Under the pieces are notes generated by a model. That model searched no databases. It worked only from the letters and a program-made list of their open reading frames with translations, and was not told the origin of the DNA. 6,475 bases of DNA, from assembly GCF_946998255.1 (NCBI RefSeq), contig NZ_CAMPYN010000059.1, positions 1 to 6,475 on the forward strand. Reading direction: 5' to 3'. Position 1 is the first letter of the stretch; every line of letters starts with the position of its first letter. The DNA comes from an uncultured Helcococcus sp. (lineage in GTDB: Bacteria > Bacillota > Clostridia > Tissierellales > Peptoniphilaceae). A program made the position numbers and the translations under genes. This document shows positions 1 to 5,707 of this stretch, piece after piece.

Positions 1-397
1 TAACAATAAGGGCGCTAGCATCTCTTCTTGAAAATTCATAATCTTTTACTATTTCAATATATTTTTCTACACGGTCTATTTGAGATTGCACATGAGTCTT
101 TTTAGAAAATTCAATTGGTGATCCCAATTCTTTAGTAATTAATTCAGCAATTTCATCAAGATTTTCCTTTAAGTAGTCTGCGAATTTTTCCATTATTTCA
201 ACTCTTTCATCTAGACTAGTTTGGCTAAAGGTCTTGAAAGCTTCTTTAGCAGCTATTGCTGCTTTTTCAACATCTTCTGTATTTCCTCTAGGAACTCTCC
301 CAATGATTTCATTAGTTGCTGGATTTTCTACTTCTATAAATTTACCTGAAGTAGAATCTACATATTCACCATTTATATATAGCTTTTCAAAATTCAT
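1..397 (-). CDS. Aldehyde dehydrogenase family protein, N-terminal part (cut by left window edge)
   Basis: NAD(P)-dependent aldehyde dehydrogenases oxidise aldehydes to carboxylic acids in the cytoplasm. The reading frame opens at an ATG at 395-397 and stays open for 132 codons to base 2, so the 3' end lies outside the window. The N-terminus has the usual family opening: YINGEYVDS (residues 7-15), then VENPATNEIIGRVPRG (23-38) and the helix EDVEKAAIAAKEAF (41-54), all part of the NAD-binding domain fold. ITKELGSP (87-94) matches the conserved 'E.GkP' region. The catalytic Cys and Glu and the Rossmann-loop motifs lie beyond the edge, so substrate and activity cannot be judged. An AGGAG (403-407) sits five bases before the ATG. 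The style resembles broad-substrate AldA-like enzymes of Firmicutes. The family is secure; the substrate is unknown. Confidence 0.93.
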   Translation of the reverse strand, partial: MNFEKLYINGEYVDSTSGKFIEVENPATNEIIGRVPRGNTEDVEKAAIAAKEAFKTFSQTSLDERVEIMEKFADYLKENLDEIAELITKELGSPIEFSKKTHVQSQIDRVEKYIEIVKDYEFSRRDASALIV

Positions 398-436
398 GTT
401 GGCTCCTTTTTTGTTTTATATCATATTCAACTTGTA

Positions 437-466
437 TGTATAGATACCCTGGGGAAAGAAATTCAA
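437..466 (-). promoter_or_regulatory. Candidate sigma-A promoter for the aldehyde dehydrogenase
   Basis: On the minus strand, TTGAAT (461-466) and TATACA (437-442) are separated by 18 bases, placing a start near 430 and a leader of about 30 bases before the ATG. The -35 overlaps the stop codon of the upstream ATPase gene. A second possible -10, TATGAT (420-425), has no good -35. The match is moderate and the region is A+T rich, so chance is a real alternative. No stem-loop terminator is visible in 398-462, so read-through from upstream is also possible. Confidence 0.3.
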
Positions 467-1938
467 AACTTCTGATATGCCATAGCCTCATACACATGAT
501 GAATCTCTATATCTTCTACATTTTCAATATCCGCTATAGTCCTTGCAACTTTTATAATGTTGTCTATAGATCTTCTGGAATATTCATTAGTCTTTAATAA
601 GCTTTCTAAATATTCCTTTGACTGGTCGTTTAGATGTATATATTCATTTATATCTTTTGAATTTATGTTCCCATTATATTTTTCATTTGATCCATATCTA
701 TCTATTTGCTTGTCTGTACACTTATTTATTGTTTCTTTTATTTTTCCTATATCATACTTTTCTTTTTTAGGACTTAGGTATATAGGTAAGTTTACACTTA
801 ATTTGATTTGAAACCTATCAAGCATTGACTGGTCTATTTTTGCATTGTGCCTGGTGATTTCTCCTGGACTGCAGGTGCATTTAGTGTTTGTGCCTAGGTT
901 TCCGCATGGGCAGGGATTCATAAGGCCTATGATATTGAAGGCTACTGGAGAGTCAATATATGCTATTCCTTTAGAATTATTGTCCATTAAAAGTTTGATA
1001 GTGGTCAATATATTTTTCGGATATTGGTTTATTTCATCTAAGAGCAAGGAAGAATAATTCATAAGACTTACTAAACCATACTTGCTTTTATTTCCTAGAA
1101 GTTTACTAAGAGTAAGATCACTTTTAGCTTCGACCAAACTATGATAAAGAATGGGTATTTGGTCATTAAAATACGAAGAATAAAGATTACTTGCTATAAG
1201 CTTTCCCTTATAGTCTAATTTTGGCATTAGATTTTTTATAGCCTGCAAGGTCATTGTCTTTCCAGATCCTATAGCACCCTTTATCAAGATGTGGTGTTTG
1301 CCAGCTATAGCTATTAGCAAGGCTCTTACCAAGGCTTGTTGGTCTATCACATCATTTATATCAATCTTACTATGCTTAAAAGGATTTCTATCGTCTTCAT
1401 TTATTTCTAGTTTTTCTTGGCTTTTATTGTTTTTTAATTTATGGATCAAATCTCTTAAATCTTTTACATAAATGATCTCTATATTTTGATTATAGAAATT
1501 TATACCATAGTCACCATATGGGATGCAAATCCTTTTAATCTTATTTTCTAAGGCAAATTTTATTATCCTATATGGGTTTTCTAGTTCTAAAAATTCTCCA
1601 TCAAAATTTATTTCACCTAGAAAAAGTCCCTGGTAAGTATTTTCTATATAGCCTTGATTTTCTAAGATACTAAGAGCAATAGCCATATCATAAATCTTTG
1701 TCTTGTCATTAAATTCATTTATAGAGCTTTGAATTTTAATATTGCCATATGGAAATTTTAAGTTAAAAAAATTAAAGGCAGAATTAATCCTATCCCTAGC
1801 TTCCTCAGAATATTTTCTGGAAGTAGAAGATATGTTGAAATAATTCATGCCTTTATTTATCTTGCATTTTATTGAGATCATCTGATCATTTTGGTATTTA
1901 CTTATATCTAAAAGTATGGTTTTTATATCGCTTAACAT
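463..1938 (-). CDS. comM: YifB/ComM-type AAA+ ATPase (Mg-chelatase-like), divergent
   Basis: This family is known from ComM, a hexameric DNA helicase that promotes branch migration during integration of transformed DNA. The 491-residue protein has near the usual length (about 500). Residues 1-170 correspond to the Lon-protease-like N-terminal domain. The AAA+ core has a Walker A GAIGSGKT (221-228), a Walker B LLLDE (298-302), the family signature MNPCPCG (340-346), CTCSPGE (354-360) and LDR (373-375). The C-terminal part carries RRSIDNIIKVARTIADIE (455-472), the sensor-2 region typical of the family. Several usual motifs are degraded: the PHHT-type stretch between Walker A and B is replaced by YHSL near 265-268, DELPEF reads DEINQY, and the N-terminal domain lacks the usual PAD..K.G block. 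The ATG is five bases after the pseudouridine synthase stop, with AAAGGGG (1949-1955) ten bases upstream. A role in competence is inferred from the family, not from the neighbours. Confidence 0.9.
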   Translation of the reverse strand: MLSDIKTILLDISKYQNDQMISIKCKINKGMNYFNISSTSRKYSEEARDRINSAFNFFNLKFPYGNIKIQSSINEFNDKTKIYDMAIALSILENQGYIENTYQGLFLGEINFDGEFLELENPYRIIKFALENKIKRICIPYGDYGINFYNQNIEIIYVKDLRDLIHKLKNNKSQEKLEINEDDRNPFKHSKIDINDVIDQQALVRALLIAIAGKHHILIKGAIGSGKTMTLQAIKNLMPKLDYKGKLIASNLYSSYFNDQIPILYHSLVEAKSDLTLSKLLGNKSKYGLVSLMNYSSLLLDEINQYPKNILTTIKLLMDNNSKGIAYIDSPVAFNIIGLMNPCPCGNLGTNTKCTCSPGEITRHNAKIDQSMLDRFQIKLSVNLPIYLSPKKEKYDIGKIKETINKCTDKQIDRYGSNEKYNGNINSKDINEYIHLNDQSKEYLESLLKTNEYSRRSIDNIIKVARTIADIENVEDIEIHHVYEAMAYQKF

Positions 1939-1943
1939 TAATC

Positions 1944-2858
1944 CTATTCCCCTTTAAAAATGATATTATAATATTTTTCAAATTCGGGGTCTGGATCTAT
2001 TTCAAATGTAAGATTTTCACCAGTAATAGGATGGTTAAATTCTAAGTGGTAGGCCTGCAAAAGCTGCCCACTTATATTAAACTTGGACTTTATCTTGTTG
2101 TAGTCCTTATCACCAAGTATAGGTCTATTTATACTTGCAAGGTGGACTCTTATCTGATGGGTTCTACCAGTATGTAGGTCTATATCAAGTAAGGAATATT
2201 CTCCATTTGATTCAACCACTTCATAGGAAGTTAAAGCATATTTCCCACCTTCAGTCACTTCCATTAGTTTTCTATTGGTCTTCGACCTTCCTATAGGTCT
2301 TTCAATAGTCCCATTTTCATGGTCGAAACTTCCATTTACTAATGTCCTATATTTTTTTATAATTTCCCTGGACTTAAATTGATCTTTTAACTTTTGCATA
2401 GCTTCTTCATTTAAGGCTACTACTAAAAGTCCGCTGGTATCCATATCAAGCCTATGGACAATACCTGGCCTATCAGTACCATTTAATGTTGGTAAGTTAT
2501 CAAACTTGTACAATAAATAGTTTACCAGGGTATTTGACCTTATCTTATTTGTTGGATGTGTAACGATTCCCTTTGGCTTATTGATAAGAGCAATATCATC
2601 ATCTTGGTAGATAATTTCAAGTTTTAAGTCTTCAGGTAAGATTTCTTCAAGCTTAAAGGCATCCATATCTATAGTGATAAGATCATCTTCTTTTATTAAA
2701 TAAGATGGCTTTACACTTGTTTCGTTTACCTTTATAGTCTTCTTTTTTATTTGCTCGCTAATTTTCGACCTAGAAATATCTTCAAAGTAGTCAGCTAAAT
2801 ATGAATCTAATCTTTCATTATCATCGGATGAAACTAAAATTTTATTTATGTTCGCCAA
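1944..2858 (-). CDS. rluD: RluA/RluD family 23S rRNA pseudouridine synthase (S4 domain)
   Basis: This enzyme isomerises specific uridines in RNA to pseudouridine; RluD-type members act on large-subunit rRNA. The 304 residues begin with an S4 RNA-binding domain (about 15-63: ERLDSYL, then SRSKISEQIKK). The catalytic domain follows: INKPKGIVTHP (92-102), the signature HRLDMDTSG (135-143) with catalytic Asp138, and LHTGRTHQIRVHL (228-240) followed by LGDKDY (248-253). All key residues are present. The start is a TTG (2856-2858). I accept it because AAAGGA lies nine bases upstream, the S4 domain begins right after it, and no in-frame ATG is near. The gene overlaps the end of ung by 13 bases. Pairing with lspA is typical of Firmicutes (ylyB in Bacillus). 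The exact uridine target cannot be told from sequence. Confidence 0.96.
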   Translation of the reverse strand: MANINKILVSSDDNERLDSYLADYFEDISRSKISEQIKKKTIKVNETSVKPSYLIKEDDLITIDMDAFKLEEILPEDLKLEIIYQDDDIALINKPKGIVTHPTNKIRSNTLVNYLLYKFDNLPTLNGTDRPGIVHRLDMDTSGLLVVALNEEAMQKLKDQFKSREIIKKYRTLVNGSFDHENGTIERPIGRSKTNRKLMEVTEGGKYALTSYEVVESNGEYSLLDIDLHTGRTHQIRVHLASINRPILGDKDYNKIKSKFNISGQLLQAYHLEFNHPITGENLTFEIDPDPEFEKYYNIIFKGE

Positions 2859-3496
2859 TCTATTTTGTCCTTTCCTAGTTTTTCTAATTCCTCATTAGCC
2901 TTTGAAAAAATACCAGACTGGTTAAATCCCCTATAGGCTCCTAAAGGTGATGGATGTGAAGTTTCTAAAATTATATTGTTTGCTTCAATAAGCTTTTTTT
3001 TATCTTGGGCTTGTCTGCCAAAAAGCAAGAAAACTACATTAGTCTTTTGAGAAATTCTATTGATGACTATATCTGTAAATTTTTCCCAGTAAGTGTTTTT
3101 ATAATAATTTGCCTGACCTTGTCTAGAAGTTAAAATAGTATTTAGTAAAAATACTCCCTGCCTAGCCCAAGGGCTTAGGTCACCACTTGTATTTGAAATA
3201 TTTAAATCTCTTTCAATTTCTTTAAAAATATTTCTTAATGATGGCGGAAGTTTAACTCCCCTATTTACTGAAAAAGCTAGCCCATTTGCCTGACCCTCTT
3301 GGTAATAGGGATCTTGTCCCAAAATAACTAGCTTCACATCCTTATAATCAGTTAAATTAAAGGCTTCAAAAAGCTGGTCTTTTGGAGGAAATACTGTGTG
3401 GTTTTCATAATCATCATAAATTTCACTTAAAAAAGATTTAAATTCATTTGATTCTAAGACATCTGCTAAGATATCATCCCATCCATTATTAAACAT
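2846..3496 (-). CDS. ung: Uracil-DNA glycosylase, family 1
   Basis: Ung removes uracil from DNA to start base excision repair in the cytoplasm. From the ATG at 3494-3496 the protein is 216 residues, close to the usual 220-230. Motifs in order: water-activating loop GQDPYY (60-65) with catalytic Asp62 and the thymine-excluding Tyr64; GLAFSV (72-77) with the stacking Phe75; PPSLRNIFKEI (84-94); LLNTILTSRQGQAN (117-130) with the uracil-reading Asn119; and HPSPLGAYRGF (181-191) with His181. The usual His closing GQDPYH is a Tyr (65), and several other usual His positions in these loops are Asn or Tyr. An in-frame TTG at 3508 would add four residues, but GAGGA (3502-3506) lies five bases before the ATG, so the ATG is preferred. 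The gene overlaps the lspA stop by 8 bases and rluD by 13. Ung sitting between lspA and rluD is less usual. Confidence 0.96.
   Translation of the reverse strand: MFNNGWDDILADVLESNEFKSFLSEIYDDYENHTVFPPKDQLFEAFNLTDYKDVKLVILGQDPYYQEGQANGLAFSVNRGVKLPPSLRNIFKEIERDLNISNTSGDLSPWARQGVFLLNTILTSRQGQANYYKNTYWEKFTDIVINRISQKTNVVFLLFGRQAQDKKKLIEANNIILETSHPSPLGAYRGFNQSGIFSKANEELEKLGKDKIDWRT
2868..2873 (-). promoter_or_regulatory. Ribosome binding site deciding the TTG start of rluD
   Basis: AAAGGA on the minus strand lies inside the ung coding sequence, nine bases before the TTG at 2858. It supports the TTG as a true initiation codon. Ribosomes finishing ung pass over it, which suggests coupled translation. 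Confidence 0.6.
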
Positions 3497-3947
3497 GGTT
3501 TTCCTCAAAAAATAGAGTATAAATAATTATTATAATAGCTGATAAGGTGATATAAATATCTGCAAAGTTAAAAACTGGAAAGTCATATATCCCACCTAGT
3601 GGTGAGAATATAAAGTCTACTACATAGTTAAATCTTATCCTATCAATTAGATTTCCTACGGCCCCTGCCATAATTATAACAAGAATCGTTTTATAAAAAC
3701 TGTCAACTTTGTTACCATTTTTTAACAAGTAATAGAGTATTCCAAATACTACAATAAAGGTGATTATTGTAAAAAATATAGTAGCATTTTGCATGATACC
3801 AAAAGCGGCACCTGAATTTTCTACATAGGTCAAATGAAGCCAATCTTTTACAATAATAATATCTTCCTTGCCTTTTAGATTTAAAATAGCATAGTGTTTA
3901 CTTATTTGGTCTATAGCTAGTAAAACTATAAATAGTATTACATACAT
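3489..3947 (-). CDS. lspA: Lipoprotein signal peptidase (signal peptidase II)
   Basis: LspA is a polytopic membrane aspartyl protease that cleaves the signal peptide of prolipoproteins after lipidation by Lgt. The 152 residues match the short family length. Four hydrophobic segments are visible near 2-20, 54-75, 86-104 and 131-148. Signature motifs are DQISK (13-17), ENSGAAFGI (43-51), GAVGNLIDR (95-103), VVDFI (109-113) and FNFAD (126-130). Asp111 and Asp130 are the likely catalytic pair by comparison with the family. The start is an ATG with AGGAG (3953-3957) five bases upstream. The gene heads the lspA-ung-rluD-comM group. A terminator-like hairpin ends only a few bases upstream of its ribosome binding site, leaving no room for a separate promoter. 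Identification is secure. Confidence 0.97.
   Translation of the reverse strand: MYVILFIVLLAIDQISKHYAILNLKGKEDIIIVKDWLHLTYVENSGAAFGIMQNATIFFTIITFIVVFGILYYLLKNGNKVDSFYKTILVIIMAGAVGNLIDRIRFNYVVDFIFSPLGGIYDFPVFNFADIYITLSAIIIIIYTLFFEENHV
3502..3506 (-). promoter_or_regulatory. Ribosome binding site choosing the ATG start of ung
   Basis: GAGGA on the minus strand, within the last codons of lspA, is five bases upstream of the ung ATG at 3496. It overlaps the alternative TTG codon (3506-3508), which makes that TTG an unlikely start. Confidence 0.65.
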
Positions 3948-3960
3948 ATTTTCTCCTATT

Positions 3961-3982
3961 AAAAAAGGGCTTAAAGCCCTTT
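3961..3982 (-). terminator. Rho-independent terminator or intercistronic hairpin after sepF
   Basis: On the minus strand, AAAGGGCT (3975-3982) and AGCCCTTT (3964-3971) form an eight-pair stem with a three-base loop, and the run of T continues to 3961. The sepF stop codon is at 3985-3987. On the plus strand the stem is not followed by T, so it should act on minus-strand transcripts only. The stem is short with four G-C pairs, so partial termination or transcript 3'-end protection is plausible. Confidence 0.8.
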
Positions 3983-3984
3983 AA

Positions 3985-4515
3985 TTAGATTTGATATAAA
4001 CTTTTGTCTGTTACTGTTTTTGCTAGCTTGTCGTTGATTTCTACACCTTCAGGAACTAATACATAAATGTCTTTAGTTACGTTTGAAATAGAACCATTTA
4101 CTGAATATAATCCACCGCTAACAAAATAGAAAATTTGTGTTTTCTTATCTACTTCAAGCATTTCAAGGTTTAATACAACTGTTTTACCTTCTAGGACATC
4201 ATCTAATACAGCTTTACTATCTTCGTATGTTAAAGGTTCTCTTATACTTACTTGCATATCACTCTTTGAACCATAAGATCTTTTCACAGGGTTTGCTTTT
4301 TTGCTTGTTTGTGAGCTTGCAGCTGGTGTATAGCTACTTTCATATGATCTTTTTGGTTTTTCCTCCTCTTTTACTTCATTAAAATAAGATTCACTTGTGT
4401 CTTCTTCAGATTTTACATCTTCATCATAATCATCATAGTCTTCATAGTATTCATCTTCGTCATAGTAATCGTCTTCGATACCTACAAAGTCTTTTACTTT
4501 ATCCCAAAAACTCAT
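3985..4515 (-). CDS. sepF: Cell division protein SepF
   Basis: SepF binds the FtsZ C-terminal tail, polymerises and anchors the Z-ring to the membrane in Gram-positive bacteria. The 176-residue protein starts with MSFWDKVKDFVGI, the expected amphipathic membrane-binding helix. A strongly acidic, Tyr-rich linker follows (about 14-38), then a Lys/Ser-rich spacer (53-85). The SepF domain occupies about 88-165: REPLTYEDSKAVLDDVLEGK (92-111), VVLNLEML (113-120), FVSGGLYSVNG (131-141) and DIYVLVPEGVEI (149-160). Gly134-Gly135 match the conserved glycine region needed for dimer or polymer packing. About 15 residues trail the domain. A perfect AGGAGG (4521-4526) lies five bases before the ATG, the strongest ribosome binding site in the window, fitting an abundant structural protein. 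The usual ylmG, ylmH and divIVA neighbours are absent downstream. Confidence 0.95.
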   Translation of the reverse strand: MSFWDKVKDFVGIEDDYYDEDEYYEDYDDYDEDVKSEEDTSESYFNEVKEEEKPKRSYESSYTPAASSQTSKKANPVKRSYGSKSDMQVSIREPLTYEDSKAVLDDVLEGKTVVLNLEMLEVDKKTQIFYFVSGGLYSVNGSISNVTKDIYVLVPEGVEINDKLAKTVTDKSLYQI

Positions 4516-4536
4516 GTTCGCCTCCTAAGTATTTTT

Positions 4537-4571
4537 ATTATATTATATATTATTTAAATAATAATTACTAA
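4537..4571 (-). promoter_or_regulatory. Candidate promoter of sepF
   Basis: The 60 bases between the HlyD-like gene and sepF are almost pure A+T. Two overlapping perfect TATAAT boxes lie at 4542-4547 and 4537-4542 on the minus strand. The best -35 for the first is TTAGTA (4566-4571) at 18 bases, a poor match. A start near 4530 would give a very short leader carrying AGGAGG. The base composition makes chance TATAAT boxes likely, so this is tentative. Confidence 0.35.
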
Positions 4572-4575
4572 TTTT

Positions 4576-5706
4576 TTAATAAAAGTCGCCCTCTTTATAA
4601 TCTTGAGGATTTAGTATTATCTTTGAAAAAGATTCTATCTTGTTAAATTGTAAGTCTTCACTATTAATTTTTCTTGGAAATATATCGCTAAAATTAGTAC
4701 TTATATATAGGAATTCTTCTTCCTCTTTGAAAACTTTTACGGGAGCAAAATATACTTTTCTATTGCTTACATAATATAAGCCAGTATAATCACCCATATG
4801 AACTAAAGCTTTTTTAGGAATTTTATATAATTCCTTATTAGATGTTTCCATTTGTACATTTACAAATCTTTTATCATATAATTTTTCAATATCATCTATC
4901 AATTTAAACTTAATGATAAAACCATCATCTATATTTGTGATACTTTCAAAGCTAGCTTGTACTTCTATGTCATCTATTTTTAATTTGCTTTCTTTTAACT
5001 TAGATTTGTCTAGTAAATTAATATCTTTTAAATAAGAATATATATAGTAATTTTCATTGTTTATATATTTTAGCCCTTTTATTTTCTCACTATTATTAAA
5101 TTCTGAATCTTTTAAAAATTCCCAATTTATATCATTAATATCAGTAGACAGTAATGACTCATATCCATCATAGTAGTTTAGCAAATATCCTGACCCTACA
5201 GTTTTTATGGCCTTATTGTTTAAATAACTTTCTAAATAAGCCTTTCCCTTATCATATAATTCTTTATCCATATTTGGATTGGAAAAATATGATAATTTTA
5301 GCTTATTGTAGTTATTTTCAAAAATATCTTTTTTTAATGAACTGAAACTAGTCTTATCTAAATTATTTGATGTAAATTCAATTTTATCAGCAACTTTTTT
5401 TAATTTTTCAGCTTCAACATAGGCCTCAGAAAAAGTAGAGCCTTGAATGACACTTTGTGACCTATATAGCTTATTTGTATCTAAGGAAATATCTACATCA
5501 GAAAAATTTTCCAATACATATTCGTCAAATACTATAACAGAGTTTAGATCAATATAATTGGCTTGCTCTTCCGGATTGCCTATGTTGTATAGGTTATCTT
5601 CTTTAATTTTATTATCTAATACATTAATGGCAAGAATAATTATTATTATAAGTGCAATTATCCCTCCAACTAAAAAGTATTTATTATTATTTCTTCGCTT
5701 TTTCAT
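4576..5706 (-). CDS. Membrane-anchored HlyD-like protein of the sepF locus
   Basis: From the ATG at 5704-5706 the protein has 376 residues. It has a basic tail (MKKRRNNNK), one strongly hydrophobic segment (about 10-30), then a large soluble part, so the body should lie outside the membrane. Features resembling clostridial HlyD-family adaptor-like proteins are GSGYLLNYYDGYE (171-183), a lipoyl-like segment near 209-228 (KIKGLKYINNENYYIYSYL), and the C-terminal pattern KIPKKALV (295-302), GLYYV (309-313), VYFAPVKVF (318-326). In related clostridia a gene of this kind sits next to sepF; the role is not established. No ABC transporter or outer-membrane partner is in the window, so an efflux role is unsupported. 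The start codon follows the gpsA stop after one base (TAATATG), with no clear ribosome binding site, suggesting coupled re-initiation. An in-frame TTG at 5718 would add four residues and is less likely. The family call is moderate because the sequence is divergent. Confidence 0.75.
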   Translation of the reverse strand: MKKRRNNNKYFLVGGIIALIIIIILAINVLDNKIKEDNLYNIGNPEEQANYIDLNSVIVFDEYVLENFSDVDISLDTNKLYRSQSVIQGSTFSEAYVEAEKLKKVADKIEFTSNNLDKTSFSSLKKDIFENNYNKLKLSYFSNPNMDKELYDKGKAYLESYLNNKAIKTVGSGYLLNYYDGYESLLSTDINDINWEFLKDSEFNNSEKIKGLKYINNENYYIYSYLKDINLLDKSKLKESKLKIDDIEVQASFESITNIDDGFIIKFKLIDDIEKLYDKRFVNVQMETSNKELYKIPKKALVHMGDYTGLYYVSNRKVYFAPVKVFKEEEEFLYISTNFSDIFPRKINSEDLQFNKIESFSKIILNPQDYKEGDFY

Positions 5707-5707
5707 A

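Noticed and set aside
234..443. Plus-strand open frame of 69 codons opposite the aldehyde dehydrogenase
   Set aside because: It lies antisense to a clear conserved coding frame, and its translation is a hydrophobic shadow with no family resemblance.
398..462. Terminator after the YifB/ComM gene
   Set aside because: The CCCC/GGG bases near 448-454 are too close together to form a hairpin, and no stem followed by T on the minus strand was found.
557..1471. Plus-strand open frames opposite the YifB/ComM gene (557-811, 845-1057, 1289-1471)
   Set aside because: All are antisense to conserved ATPase motifs, are short, and show no plausible ribosome binding site or protein family.
4137..4382. Plus-strand open frame opposite sepF
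   Set aside because: It is antisense to the conserved SepF domain and linker; its Leu/Tyr-rich translation is explained by the complementary codons.
4548..4563. A+T-only palindrome TATTATTTAAATAATA upstream of sepF
   Set aside because: It is a perfect 16-base palindrome, but in an almost pure A+T stretch this is expected by chance and would form only a weak hairpin, so I do not call a terminator or operator.
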